The notes under the pieces were generated by a model that made no database searches, was not told where the DNA came from, and saw nothing but the letters and a program-made list of their open reading frames with translations. Shown piece by piece: positions 23,371 through 35,759 of a DNA stretch of 64,000 bases (position 1 is the first letter of the stretch; each line of letters opens with the position of its first letter). The DNA comes from Codonopsis lanceolata (taxonomy: Eukaryota > Streptophyta > Magnoliopsida > Asterales > Campanulaceae): positions 39,082,108 through 39,146,107 of the forward strand of contig CM028378.1 of NCBI GenBank assembly GCA_013146195.2. The letters run 5' to 3'. Position numbers and translations under genes: made by a program.

Positions 23371-23659
23371 TCTGACGAGTATCTATGCTCGGAGCGAGGA
23401 GAAGTATCCTGAATTTCTCAAGTCTGATCGTTTATAAGATGAATCATTTCACGAATTCATTAAGGATTGTCTTCAGCCAAATGTTATGAGTGGATGCCAA
23501 CCCAAAGGATTTAACTTTGAAAGGACGGGCCGCCACTAGCCGTCTTATACCCTCATACAGGCTCATTCCCCAAGGAATCATTAAATGCAACGCCTTGGCT
23601 TCCGTGCCCTAATGATGACAGAGTTCTCGAGACAACTCCCAAACGACGGCTTCTCTTGG

Positions 23660-23666
23660 TATAAAA
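23660..23666 (+). promoter_or_regulatory. Candidate TATA box of the antisense gene
   Basis: TATAAAA on the plus strand lies about 540 bp upstream of the extra ORF. A start about 30 bases downstream would give a leader with a possible intron: donor CAG/GTATTC near 23800 and acceptor TTTCCTGTAG at 24195, directly before the ATG. Inferred only from sequence. Confidence 0.4.
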
Positions 23667-24196
23667 TCATAGGTTCACCCTCATTTTGAACTTTCCCAAA
23701 CTTTGTGCAAAATCGAAGCCGGAACCACTCATCTCTGCATTCAACCGCGCAAATAGGATTCCCCATATTTTCCTCCAGGCAACCCTTCATCGTTGACAGG
23801 TATTCCTCAATCCTTACTGTTATTCTTGCTACAATTTCATTTTTTCGCTGCTAGAACCCCAATTTTAGGGTTCGATGATGCCATTTGGGTACATGATGAG
23901 TTCTGCTACGATCCGAAAAATCAATATGTTGTAAACTAGGACGTCTGATACTCTGCTTCCCTTCTAGCCATCTTGAATTGTCTGCTCCCAAATATTCATA
24001 CAATGTCATGACCCTTTCTAGGGGTCTAACCGTTTCACAAGAACCCCACCTATAAATGGGAATCGAGTAATAGCCGACTGGTGCCCTGTTCATCAGTCCT
24101 GGAATAATCCGTAACTAAGGGTTCTTACATCCCTGCTCTTGCTTACTTTTACGAGCAAGGATTAACACGCATTCCTCGATTCCTGTTTCCTGTAGG

Positions 24197-26831
24197 ATGT
24201 CTTCCAGCGACGACACTCATTCTGAAATCGAAGGCCGTAGCTACGATTATGGAACCCCGACTGAAACCGAGGAAAGCACGGAAACAGGATCTTCCAGTTC
24301 TGAGGAAACCGAGCTGGAGGAGATTCCATTAAACCTTCGAGAGCCCAACAACTTTATGGAAAAAACCTTAGATTCCCCCAATGAAGTAAAGGATAAAATG
24401 ATCGAGGACGAGCAAACCAATCCCGAAGAAGAGGGAAAGTCTGAAGATAACCTACCCAGCTCAAGCATTCCACAAACGAAGAAGAAAAAAGACATTCTTA
24501 AAGGCAAACTGATCGCCACCGATGTCCCCCCCCCAACTCAAATTGGACGACTTAAACTGCGAGGATGATGTATCTGTTTGGTTTTACTCGTTGGGTATGG
24601 ACCCCAAAAACTACCGAGTTAAAGCCTTCGACTTGGATATCGAGAAGAGCGGGCATAACTTTCAAGGAGACTGCATGGTCTTCTATTTTGATTTCTTCCT
24701 CGTCGGCCTTAGGCTTCCTCTTGACCCTTTCTTCTCCAAATTTTTGAACTTAACCAACGCCCTTTCTTGCGATCTAACCCTCACAACTGTGAGGTTTCTG
24801 GTCACCTACATCCTTGCCTGCCGGCTACTTGGGTTTGAACCCAGCATGGCCCTATTCAGAAAATTCTTTTTATTTTCTTTAGATAAGAAGAGTGGCCGTA
24901 TAACTGGCTGATCCAACCCTAATTACTTCAAACTCCTCACTGATGGGCCCAACAAAGTCGATGCCTGGGATGGAAAAGCTCTGCTCGTTGAATATCGGGT
25001 CGGATGGCCTTTTGCTCCATATTTGGAAGAGTTAGAAATCGCCAAGTACGACAAAAATGCGTTCCGAGCAGGAGAACCCTAGCTCGCAAAAGCTTTTAGG
25101 AAACTGCTTGGTGTTAAGGAAGGGAAGAATGGACAAGACTGGGTGCTAGACTGGGTAGCCCTTACCTCCGATTCCTCTTTACTTCGACTGGTCGGGATAT
25201 TAAGCTGGCCAGTAGAAGGAATTGAACCCAGGGTCACCATGGATGTCGAAGAACCTCACCCATACTGGGGTAGCTGCCATGGAGGTAGATTCCCCGAGTG
25301 CGACCAATTTGTGAGTTTTCATATTTTTCAATCTAGCTTTCCTATACTTCTCATCTCAACCAAGGTTTTTATCGAGTCTTCATGATTCTTCTTGCAGATA
25401 TGAGGCAGCTAGAAGGTTCCAACCGATTCCTCCAGCCTATGAGGAGGGGCGCCACAAGGAGAAACACCCAAATGGCCACCCTAGAGCCTGCTCACCTTCC
25501 CACCGCTCCTGCTGCAAACACAGGACGTGGAACTAGCCGAGGGCATGAACCAAGCCAGGATGCCACTCCAGTCCCTACTGCTGCTCCTTCCACTACAATT
25601 CCTGCTGCTTCCAATCCAACTATTCCTGCCAAGCAAACAGCAAAGCGGCCTACCCATGAACTCCCTACCGACAGAAGAACCAAATCGCAAACAGAAAAGG
25701 GCGATCAGGTTGAAACGTCGAGCTCTCAAGCACCTATATGGCAAAGGGACAACTTTGAAATGCCAGAAACCCGGAAGCTTGCTGCCAAGATAATTGTTGA
25801 GGTGGCCAATGTGCCCGACCTAGCCAACATCAACACTAACAGACGGGGTAGACATGCTGCCACTGTTGGACTAGGCATGGTGAAGAGGCTCCGACATACT
25901 GGCATTCGGAAAAGGAGTACAGAACATTCCATCTCGGTCCTCATTGGCGAGATAGGGATGTGGATGGCCGAGGTAAGTAACTATCTGTTTATCAAGGAAA
26001 ATGACCAAATGTTATGTGCTATGTTTTTGACTTCATATTTTACTTTCAGCGGCCACCAAAACTGAACTTTTATACGATCGGCTGCTTGAAAACCTCAAGT
26101 CCTCCAGCTCCCTGTCCTCGGAGAAGAACCATCTTGAAGAACAAATCAATACCCTCCGAGCTGAGCTCAAAGAAAGCGAAGAAGCCATGACTACCAAAGT
26201 TACCGAGCTCTCCAAGTTGGAGGAGGAGAAGAAGACCTTGGAAGCACACCTCAGTTTTTCCAAGAAATCCAAGGAGACTGCTCTCAAAAACATTGGTCAG
26301 GTAAGAAATGAGCTCAAAGAAGCCCTCAACCAATTGCAGCGAGTAGAAGAGGAGGCAGCTGAGAAGGAAAAGAAAATGAGGGAAGAACTGTCCCAGCCCA
26401 ATGAAGAACAACGGCAGACAATAATTACCAACTACAAGAGCTCTGAGGACTTCCAGGCGAGTGTTGAAGACGAAGCCTATCCATTCTTCCTTCAAAGGGT
26501 GCACCACGTCCTTAGGTAATTGACGTGCAACGGGATGGATGTCCGGCCAGAACAGCTTGTTGAATGGGGAACTAACACCCCCTTCTGCCCTTCTGCTCGC
26601 CCAGGCCATGCCTTGGTGCCCTTCACTGAAGATGAGCTGATTTCTCTGGCTCAATCAGACGCTCAAAAAGGGCTCGCTGCTTGGACCCCTCCAAAAACTA
26701 CCGAAGTGACCATTACAGATCTAATGACCCAGATCTGGATACCTAAATCACAAGAAGCTTCAACCATGGCTGCTCATTCTGTTGGTGACGACGGGGACGT
26801 GATCGTGATTGAAGAGACTACCCCCAATTAA
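24197..26831 (+). pseudogene. Extra antisense ORF of Tat element (gypsy-type transposon domain)
   Basis: Read opposite to gag-pol. ATG 24197 follows an acceptor-like CTGTAGG. An acidic Ser/Glu N-terminus leads, after a frameshift at a nine-C run (about 24526-24534), to a domain like the putative gypsy-type transposon family, with a hydrophobic core such as LPLDPFFSKFLNL, LVTYILACRLLGFEPS. A TGA at 24909 and a TAG near 25080 interrupt it. A linker rich in A, P and T (25430-25640) and a charged coiled coil (26055-26400) follow, then a short acidic tail to the stop at 26831. GT-AG intron candidates are 25311-25397 and 25973-26049, but joining them leaves frame discontinuities, so either the sites or the copy have decayed. 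The function of this gene class is unknown. Confidence 0.72.
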
Positions 26832-27415
26832 ATGGATGACCCTGGCCAAGGCACCGCTCAAACCGTTCCCGCCGATCCTTAAATTTCTCATGGTCTGCGT
26901 GCCAAAACTGAACTTTTCATTACTATTTCCCTGCAAGACAATTTACCCTATCTTTGGGCCTGTAATATCAATATTTCTGTATTTAATATTTAAGCTTGCA
27001 TTTTCTCAATAATGGTTCAACCGTTATTTTTTTTTAAAAAAAATCGAGCAAGCTCATTCCGAGCTTGACGATAAAACAAAGGATGCACAACCTTTGAACA
27101 CCAACCCCTTTACCCGAGCTGAGGTAGCTCGCAATTGTGAAGGAGAATAATCGAAATAACAAGCTCGAACACCAACCCTATTTCACGAGCAGAGATCCTC
27201 ATACATGTGAAAAAGAGAATAATCGAGATAACCTCAAACCACACTCGAACACCAAATTTTTAATCAAGCAGGAAAAAACCCATGCTTGCCAAAAGCATAA
27301 TCGAGTTCGCACAAAACACTATAAGTAGGATACTTTTAAAAAATAAGACCTAGTGTGTGCTTATTCATTTCATCCCAACTTACATCAAATCAAGAAAAAG
27401 TCTGCAAAATTCCAA
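26832..27415. other. Spacer between convergent antisense gene and integrase
   Basis: No coding frame. It contains loosely repeated phrases such as GAGAATAATCGA and CTCGAACACCAA. This is where the plus-strand extra gene and the minus-strand pol converge. Confidence 0.55.
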
Positions 27416-28735
27416 TCAACAATAATACTTCTTCAAGTAATCTGCATGCCATGGGTGCTTAAGCTCGATGCCCTCCTCTGTTTGCAACATATAGGTCCCC
27501 TCCTTGACAATTCTGACTACTTGAAAAGGACCTTCCCAATTAGGAGAAAGCTTCCCCCATTCTACTCGATGTCCTGTTGCCTCAATTTTACGGAGAACCC
27601 AATCGCCTACAGCAAATGACCGACCACGAACCCTCTTATCGTGGTGGGTCTTTGCTCGCTGTTTATAATTGGCCATTCGCATCTTAGATTCCAACCGTTT
27701 CTCCTCCACCAAATCAAGATCAGCGGCCCGAGCAACAGTATTGGATTCTATATCATAGTGAGATACTTTATGATTTGGCAAGTACATCTCCACCGGTGTC
27801 ATAGCCTCAAATCCAAAGGAAAGAGAAAAAGATGTTTCACCCGTAGGCCCTCTGACTGTTGTTCTGACCGCCCACAAAGCTGATGGTAACTCATCCACCC
27901 ATCTTCCTGCTTTATCTTCGAGATTTCTCTTAAGGGCGTGCAAGACTTGCGTGTTAGCAGCTTCAGCTTGCCCATTACCTTGAGGATATGCAACAGAAGA
28001 CTGCCAATGTTTCACGCGCATCTGCTGGCAAGCTTTTGTAAACTTATCTGAGAACTGAGTCCCATGATCAGAAATTATAGCCCGAGGTACCCCAAAACGG
28101 CACCATATATGCTGTTATACAAAGTTGATCACATTAATCTCACTGATAGTTGCCAAAGGCTTAGCCTCTACCCACTTGGTGAAGTAATCCACAACAACTA
28201 CCGCATATTTAAACTTGGAGCGAGCCAACGGGAAAGGACCAATCATGTCTATACCCCACATATCAAACGGCCATGATGCCACCACATGAGTCTGCTTGAT
28301 AGAAGGTAACCGAGGTATATCGGCATAACGTTGACACTTATCACATCGCCAAACATACATTTCTGCATCTCGCCTCAAAGTAATCCAATAAAACCCTGCA
28401 GCCAAAACCTTTTCTGCCAATGACCATTGACCTGGGTGCCCTCCACATTTTCCTTCATGAATTTCACCCAGTATGCCCTCGGTCATCTCTGACCGCACAC
28501 ACCTAAGCAAAGGCCTAGTATATGATCGCCTGTAGAGGACCTTATCCAGAATAATATACCAGCATGCTCGCTTCTGAATAGTCCAAGCTTCCGACTTGTC
28601 CTCGGGCAACGTTCCATGCTCGATGTAAGCTTTCAGATCATCTATCCAACACTTCGCAGCAAGCTCAATGTCCATGATCACTTCTTTCTCTATCACTGGG
28701 ACCTCCAAGTACTCAATCATAACCCCTGGATGCAA
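27416..28735 (-). pseudogene. Tat integrase
   Basis: The zinc-binding HHCC region is visible (HEGKCGGHPGQ ... WRCDKCQRY). The catalytic core has an Asp in WGIDMIGPF, a second Asp in IISDHGTQF and a Glu in PQGNGQAEAANTQ. A stop at about 28115-28117 lies between the first and second catalytic residues. The C-terminal region continues to LKHPWHADYLKKYYC at 27416, with the conserved WVLRK and LSPNWEGPF segments typical of Gypsy integrase C-termini. The frame is shared with the upstream RNase H and RT parts, consistent with one pol polyprotein. No chromodomain is present, as expected for Tat. Confidence 0.88.
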
Positions 28736-29278
28736 AGATTAAATTTCATCTTTAGCCATCTTGGAAAGGTAATTTGCCCGCATATTATCCTCACGGCCAA
28801 TTCAAACCAGCTCCCAGTAATCAAAATCCTTCAAAATCTCCTTTACCATGGTACATTATCGAACCAAAACCGGATGATGGACAACATAATCACCCTTGAC
28901 CTGGTTTACAACCAATTGCGAATCACAGTAAATTACTATCTCGCGCATTCCTACGTCCTGCGTGAGCTCAAGCCCCGCGATCAAAGCCTCATATTCTACT
29001 TGGTTATTTGATGCTGGAAACTTGAAACGCAAAGCCTTCTCAAACTCTACATCTTGCTCGAGTGGAACTAATACAAGACCTGCTCCATTTCCAAATCTGC
29101 TAGCCGAGCCATCCACATGTAACTCCCAGCAATAATCTGGACGAGGCTGCTGAATAGGAACATTTGTTGACGTGGTCTGGGTAGAAATTTCTTCCTCACC
29201 TGAATCCTTGAAACTAGTCTCAGCCACAAAGTCTGCCAAAGCTTGAGCCTTAATTGCTCGCCAGGGTTGGTAATCAAT
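28736..29278 (-). pseudogene. Second (plant-type) RNase H of Tat element
   Basis: A separate RNase H-like domain follows the RT-linked one. ELHVDGSASRFGNGAG gives the first Asp, NNQVEYEALIAGL the Glu and IYCDSQLVVNQV the second Asp. Stops occur near 28857, 28802 and 28740. This extra domain is the diagnostic sign of the Tat lineage. The preceding segment (QPWRAIKAQALADFVAE) is the usual connection from the first RNase H. Confidence 0.85.
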
Positions 29279-30990
29279 CTAAAACTCGGTCAGCTCAATT
29301 GACCAGGTAAGCAGACGACCAAAAGAATCCGACTTGTGTAGAATTTTCCTGAGCGGTGTGTCTATGTAAACAATGATGGGGTGTGCAGAAAAATAAGCTC
29401 GACGTTTCCGAGCAGCAACAACAAGCGAATAAGCCAATTTTTCTGCATTAAAATAACGCCCCTCCACCGCGGTGAGGGCCTTAGAAACATAATACATAGG
29501 CTTTTGGAGATTACATTCTTCCCTAACTAGTACAGCGGTTACAGCCTGCTCTGTAGCCGCGAGATACACAAACAAATTTTCTCCAAAGACCGGGCTGCTT
29601 AGCAACGGAGGCTGTCTCAAATATTCCACCAGCTGCTTGAAAGCCTCTTGACATTCCTTTGTGCATTCAAACCCTTTGTTTCTTCGAAGCACTTTGAAAA
29701 ATGGCAGGCACCTTTCTGCCGACTTGGAAATAAAATGACCGAAGGCTATAACTCGACTGTTAAGCTTCTGGACATCATTGATACAGCGAGGAGGCTTCAT
29801 TGTGATCAATGCTTTAATTTTCTCCGGGTTGGCCTCAATACCTCTTTCATTCACCATGAACCCCAGGAACTTACCCGCCTTCACTCCGAACACACACTTG
29901 TTCGGATTCAGCTTCATGTTTTTCTTCCTGAGATTGTCAAAGGTTTCTTCCAAATCAACAGTGTGATCATGTCCTTTGGTCTTCACCACCATATCGTCAA
30001 TGTATGCCTCCATATTCCTGACGATCTGTGAGCTGAAGACCTTATTCATCATTCACTGATAAGTAGGTCCTGCATTCTTTAAACCAAATGACATCATCTT
30101 ATAGCGATAGAGCCCGCCTGCTGCTCGGAACGCGGTCAAAGCTTTGTCCTTCTCAATCATCTTCACCTGGTGATACCCTGAATATGCATCAATGAAACTC
30201 AAGAATTCGAAACCTGCTATAGTATCCACCAACTTATCAATGCAAGGAAGAGGATAGCAATCCTTCGGGCAGGCTTTATTGAGGTCGGTGAAGTCCACAC
30301 ACATCCTCTATTTCCCATTCGATTTTTTAACCATGACTACATTGGCCAGCCAAGTCGGATAGTGTATCTCCTCAATAATACCCGCACTGAGTAACTTCTC
30401 CACCTCCTCCTTGATTGATTTATCCTTTTCTGCGAAGTATACTCTAGGCCGCTGTTGAATTGGCCTAAAAGTTGGGTCCACGCTAAGGCAGTGAACTGCA
30501 ATATCTTCGCTAACCCCTTGCATATCCTCTAGCCACCATGCAAACACATCCAAGCTACTCTGGAGTTTCTTGATCAAGTTAGCCCGAACTTCAGCTGACA
30601 GTGCTCTGTCAATCTTTATTTTTTGTTCGGGATAAGCTAAATTAATGACAACCTCTTCCAGCTCGTCCTGATCTGTAAATTCGGGCTTATTGCGCATTTG
30701 GAGCGTATCACATTCCACATTTTCCTCTTCTTCAGCCTGTGTTTCTGCCGCATCAAGCTGGTCTAGCTCTATATCCACAGCCTGCTCGGCTTGTCCCCCC
30801 GACCCCACCATCGGCAAAGGACAAGTGACCTCTTCTAAACTATGCAGCTCATCTTGTTCCGAGCCCTCGTCGACCATAGCAATCATCGAAGGACCCACAG
30901 TTACATGAGACTTTTCCTTGGTGCTAATGGTGACTTTCTGCTCGCCATCCTCCAAAGTCAACTTTTGTTTTTTTTTCTTTGAGTATCTCG
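29279..30990 (-). pseudogene. Tat reverse transcriptase and first RNase H
   Basis: An acidic pre-RT segment (30961 downward) leads to EVEKLLSAGIIEEIHYPTWL and then VDFTDLNKACPKDCYPLP. The palm motif AYIDDMVVKT is at about 30004. The thumb and connection contain FLGFMVNERGIEANPEK, and the RT-linked RNase H has LFVYLAATEQAVTAVL and YFNAEKLAYSLV, with a Leu-Ala-Ala where the first catalytic Asp is often found. In-frame stops are at about 30305 (TAG) and 30053 (TGA), with a further one at 29279. The frame differs by one from the gag-protease frame, with the shift near 31045. Confidence 0.87.
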
Positions 30991-31022
30991 TACATACTCC
31001 AGCACCGTCCGGGGTTGACTCT

Positions 31023-31760
31023 TCAACACCCCCACTTTTGATCTGTATAGAACTTGGCTCGTTGGTGAGGAATAGAAGCGACCATATGGAACTTGGTCAT
31101 GCTCGATACCCCTAAAATGATATTATAGGGAGATTTTAAGTCGATCACCATAAAGGTGACCTTTTCTGCTCGAGTGCGGCTGCCCTCACCGATGAAAACT
31201 TCAAGCTCGACTGTGCCCTTCACTGGTACCTTGTGATTAATGAAGCCCTCCAAAGTCCTTACATAAGGCTTGAGGCATTCATCCTTCAGCTCTAAACCTT
31301 GAAAACAAGAATAGTACATCACATCTCTGCAAGCTCCAGTATCTACCAAAATCATGTGCACAACCCAGCCATTAACCAAAGTAGAAACAATCAGAGACTG
31401 CTCCCCAGCCACATTACTCGCCAATTCGCTGCGAGTAAACTGTATTGACTCCTCGCCTGCTTGCAGAGTGGTTGGGCGATCCACCACCTTTGACAAAGAG
31501 TATATCTGTTTGCCGAGCTGAGTGGGTATGGGCTCCTCGTCCATAATTACATTTATTACCCCTCGAATTGGGGGTGCGTCTCTTCGGGGGGCATTCCCCC
31601 TGTTGTTGCCATCTCTCTTAAAGTGGTCCAACCGACCTTTATTTATCAGCTTTTGAATGGCCTTTTTCAACGGCCAACATTCCTCCGTTGTATGCCCATA
31701 GTCATCATGATAGGCACACCTCTTACTTCGATCCTTTGAATCTGCTGTCTCAGAATTCAT
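31023..31760 (-). pseudogene. Tat gag C-terminus and aspartic protease
   Basis: A zinc-knuckle variant CAYHDDYGHTTEEC (CX2HX4HX4C, common in Tat elements) precedes a protease domain with the active-site string ILVDTGACRDVMYY at about 31340-31380 and the flap/partner region VIDLKSPYNIILG. The frame closes at 31023, just before the one-base shift into the pol frame at an AAAAGTGGGGG tract. The stretch is uninterrupted for 245 codons, so it is one of the better-preserved parts. Confidence 0.83.
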
Positions 31761-33467
31761 GCGTGGTGATCAGGGAAACTCATCTCGAACCTCATACATT
31801 ATATCTTCCAGCAATGTGTTGAGTGGGGTGAGATCACTCTGGCGGTCATATCTTGACTTGCTTCTGTTATAGCCGCCGCCTGCACCTTGGCCGCTACCCT
31901 TAGGTCTAGTCTTAGCTTCCCCCATCTCGGCACTTTCTTTATTATTTTCTTTCTTTGCGGTCTCCCCCGCGCACCACTTTTGAGCTTGCATTAACATCTC
32001 AGCCTGCGTCTTGGGCTCTCACATGCTCAACTCTGATCGTAAGCCGCCTTCGCCCTCAAGCAACCCTGTTTCAAAGCACAAGGTAACCTCCTGCTCGGAC
32101 AATCCAGGAACTTGCTCAAGCATTTTCGTGAACCGCTCCACGTAACTGGCAATTGATTCATGGGCTCCATGCTTAACCTTAGACAAGTCGGCTCTTGTCT
32201 TTGCAATAGCTCCTGAAGTACCAAAATCTGCTAAAAACTTTGCCCGGGGGTCGGCCCAATTGTTGATAGACCTGCGGGGCAGAGCTCCCATCCAGGCCAA
32301 TGCTTTTCCTTGTAACGAGCCTACAAAAGCCCGAATTTTTAAAGCCTCATCTGAGGTCACAAGGCCAATATGGGACTCAAATGACATCAACCAATCTATC
32401 GCCTTTGTCTTCCCTATGTACTCCTTAACATTTGGGAAGATGAGTCATTGTGCTGGAGGTGTGTTCTCAATCCAAGAGGTCAAAGGACTAGCTGACGTTC
32501 CCAGAAAATTCCCATCTAGGGTCTTGCCCTGCTCTCATGCCTCCATACGACGCTTCAAGTCCTCAAACTCTTACATGTTAAAGGTTGTAGGCAAACCACC
32601 CACGGGCTGAGGCTGCATCCCAGGCACAAGAGGGGCCTGTGGGGGTCCCATAGCTCCTATAGCTTGAGCAACACCCACAGCCTGCGCCACCTGTGCCTGG
32701 GTTGTACCTGCGAGCTGAGGCACTGGCTCATTAACCACTAAACTTTTCTGGGCATTCGATTGATGCAATTTCCGCCTGTCTCGAGAATGGTGTGACAAAT
32801 GGACTTGCGACCTTCCGGGCGAAGGTGTCCGATGACGGCGAGCATGTGACCTCCTATGAGATGGAGTGCGATGATTGCGAGCATGTGATCTGCGCGGAAA
32901 TGGTGAACGAGGGCGAGGAGAATGTGACCTTCGTGGAGAAGGCGATCTTCGATGACGGCGAGATTTTGCTGAATCCTCTCCCGCCCTGGGTCCCAATCGA
33001 GAATGTACACTCGGAACAACCCTGTGACTGGCTCGCCCCTCCTGGTGACTTCGACCTTTGTTGGATTCTCGTGCATTAGGTTGTGAAGGAACTTGCACCG
33101 GATGTTGAGGATTTCCCCCTGTCCTAGACACACTTGCTGCTTGACTCGGTGCGGGCATACCCGGTAGGGGCTCCAGCTCAATAGGTAATGGGGGCTTGCC
33201 CATCACAACTAGCTGCAAATTCAACTGATGCATCTGTCCCAAGTATATCGCCCTTTGGCGTAAATCTTCCTCCCGAAACTCATTAGCCAAGCTAACAGCA
33301 GCCACAGCACTCCTAGCCAAGGAATCCAAACCTCGCCGTTGATTGAGCTGATGACGGGCATCATGAGGTGATGGGGGTGGTACATTATTGCCAGCCGGAA
33401 GGTTAAGGCTAGGGGTAGCTGTATTTACCTCTTCCTGGTTATCGTCATTCACACCATTTTCCACCAT
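31761..33467 (-). pseudogene. Tat gag
   Basis: The likely start is the ATG at 33467 (MVENGVNDDNQEEV), shortly downstream of the 5' LTR. The N-terminal half has a striking Arg/Ser/His/Pro block (about 33010-32790) with near repeats of RRSHARNHRTPS and RSPSPRRSHSPRP. The retrotransposon gag domain follows (32390-32019, IRAFVGSLQGKALAWMGALP ... VERFTKMLEQVPGL). One frame runs throughout, broken by stops near 32571, 32530, 32448, 32017 and 31770. Several of these are TGA where an Arg codon CGA is plausible. The RS-like block would be a nucleic-acid-binding region. Confidence 0.82.
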
Positions 33468-33538
33468 AACCAACACTTGGGAGGTTATCAAGAAACAAGA
33501 TTGCACTTGAGAAAAATGTTCCCGACAATGGAACCAAC

Positions 33539-34189
33539 CGATGCGTCCAAAGTAATTCAGGGACACACTGGGCCTGATAACTTGGATATCTGGCTTTCAA
33601 TTCTCTCTTTAATCTTCTAGGTCCAATCCTGAAATGTAGACAACAATCATAAACTAGGCAAGGGCTCTCCCTGCAAAAGCCCTCCAAAGTGAGAATTAGC
33701 TTAACACTCGATTGAGTAAGCAAATTGACAGAGTTTAGCCTTAGTATAGGGATCACGTACCTCCCTCCTTTATTTTGAGGGGTTTTTATAGCCTTCTGGG
33801 GAAGTTGGATAACTCCTCATTAAATGTCAATGTGTGCTAGGCGGGCACCTTAACTGCCACATCCAACCTAACGGTTTGGTCATGAATATGGAAGCGATTT
33901 TCTTGGAGATAACTGCCCACGTTCGAGATGACTGTTACTTGCATAACCATGCATGGTAAGTCTGCTCGCTGAACATTTGACTGCTTGGAAGGTGAGCCCC
34001 CAGCTCGCTGTGAACTTGCCCACTGGGTATCGAATCCCCAGCTTGCTATGCACCTGCCAACTTGGTATAATGATCAATGTTTGGCCGCTGCCCTCTTCGC
34101 AATCGGGTTTTGGAGTACACGTACTCTGCTCGTGATGGCAGGAAGTGTGTCAGGCACGTGACCTAGGCTTGGGCCTTTTGGGCCAGGCA
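33539..34189 (-). repeat. 5' LTR of Tat Gypsy element
   Basis: A 651-bp LTR partner of 22690-23347. Its inner end reads CGATGCG where the other copy has TGATGCG. On the minus strand the sequence directly after it, GGTTGGTTCCATTGTCGGGA, resembles the tRNA primer site of related Gypsy elements. Confidence 0.87.
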
Positions 34190-35339
34190 ATTCAATTTTT
34201 AATGAATTAAGTATCAAATGAGTAGCAAACTAGATACTCCGTTGTATATGATCTTATTATAAATAGGGGACTTCTTCTGCATATTCGTGGACAAGACAAA
34301 CAGGTAGAAATCATATTAGTGGACAAGACAAATAGATATAAATCATACTAGTGTACAATATGAATTAACTCGATGCATATCGTGTTCGGATACTGATGGG
34401 TAGGAGTTTGGTGATTTCGGATTAATACTAGTTGAATTTTGGTACTTCAGTTTATCAGTTAAGTAAGGGAGATTATATAAAATCTCTATGTTTGACTAAT
34501 GTTTGTTGATATTTGTAAGCCTTCAATATTGATTTGACTGATTTGGCTTTGAAATTGTTTCATGTTAATAATCGGTGTGTGTGTGTGTTTTTTTTTTTAT
34601 TTTTTTGAAAAGTTGTTAAAAACCATTGGTCGAGTAATTGATTATTTAGAATAATTTACTAATACTAATTAGTGGAATGGTCGGAACTAAATAGTCTGAA
34701 TACTGTTATTGGGACTCGTGTTATTGAGTGTCAGTGTGTGTTCTACGTGTTATGAATAATCTCACTTTAGCCTAAAAATGATAAGTATAATAAATTGTCA
34801 CTCGTAACCCGTTGTTATTTGAATAGCACTCGGTATCATTCTTTGGGTAATAACTTTGTGTTTATATTTTATGTTCATGGACTTTGGTAATTATATCGTA
34901 TGTCTTGTCCTATTATGTGGTGTTGTGTATCACCCTTCTTAGCCCACAAGCTCACCCCTTACAATTTCAGGTTGTGTATTTGAGATTTGATCGGGATTTA
35001 AATAGCAATTGCGTACTCGAGGTTTATCGGAATGTTCGGTTTAAAAGAAAACATTTTTTTGGGGGTTTTGTTAAAATCATAAACAAATTACGTTTTGTAA
35101 AAAAATTGTTTGTTTTGAGAAAATATTATTAATTTGTTCATTCCGTTGCGAGTTTACGTACTTTTGATTTAGGTAATTTTTTATTAAGATTTGGGAACAA
35201 ACGGCGGACTCGATCTCGTTTGGACCTGAGATTGAAGCCGTCACACCCACCACTCTAGTCTCCACCTTCCCTATTTTCTTATCGAGTAATTGAAAAAAAA
35301 CAAAGAGCTTTTTAGGGTGGGAACCAGACCGGTGCCCTC
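34190..35339. other. Intergenic DNA, possible old LTR remnant
   Basis: Contains a short direct duplication (GGACAAGACAAA ... ATCATA, twice at about 34290-34350). A stretch at 34920-35030 (AGCCCACAAGCTCACCCCTT ... TTGAGATTTG) has the style of a Gypsy LTR. No coding region is supported. Confidence 0.4.
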
Positions 35340-35620
35340 CGGTCATTATTTAATCGATAAACACCCCGACATTTTTTAATCGGTAAAATGTACTTTTAAT
35401 GCAAACGAACGAGTATAACCTTAATGAATCGAGCACGCGTGTGCAAAGCTTTGCTTCCTGTATCGCGATGCACAAATCGTGATTATGAATTGCAATGCAT
35501 AATTTGTGCATTGCAAAGCATGATTCCAAATTATTTAATATAATGATGCATCGTGATTTCAAATTGATGCATCGTAGTTAAAAATCGATGCATCGTGATT
35601 AAAATTCAAAGTTAGAGAGA
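35340..35620 (-). repeat. Dispersed tandem-repeat element, copy B (inverted)
   Basis: Read on the minus strand, units such as CACGATGCATCGATT and GATTTGTGCATCGCGATAC are followed by GATTCATTAAGG and then an ACCGATTAAAA-like segment. This is the same order as in copies A and C. Confidence 0.55.
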
Positions 35621-35759
35621 CGTAGAGAGGGAGGGATTGACGGGTAACATTTAATCTCTCTCTCGCTCTCGAAGTGGAAGACCATTACACCCTATTTATT
35701 GTAAGAATATATGGGTTCGAGGGTAGGAAAAGGGTCTTCTAAGTTCTAAGAGCATCACC

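Larger units (their letters stand above)
22690..34189 (-). mobile_element. Tat-lineage Ty3/Gypsy retrotransposon with antisense extra ORF
   Basis: Both LTRs share a start (TGATGCGTCCAAAGTAATTC at the left, with one change at the right copy) and an end (GGGCCAGACA / GGGCCAGGCA). On the minus strand the order is 5' LTR, gag, protease, RT with RNase H, a second RNase H, integrase, and then a gene on the opposite strand before the 3' LTR. A second, plant-type RNase H and an extra ORF between pol and the 3' LTR are known features of the Tat (Retand/Ogre-like) lineage. The flanks (ATTTT and ATTCA) are not a perfect target duplication. Many in-frame stops make it non-functional. Confidence 0.87.

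Noticed and set aside
25481..25944. Minus-strand ORFs opposite the extra Tat gene
   Set aside because: Shadows of the Ala/Pro/Thr-rich linker on the plus strand.
26070..26654. 194-codon minus-strand ORF
   Set aside because: It is the complement of the coiled-coil coding region. The Leu/Phe/Ser richness is what reading Glu/Lys codons backwards produces.
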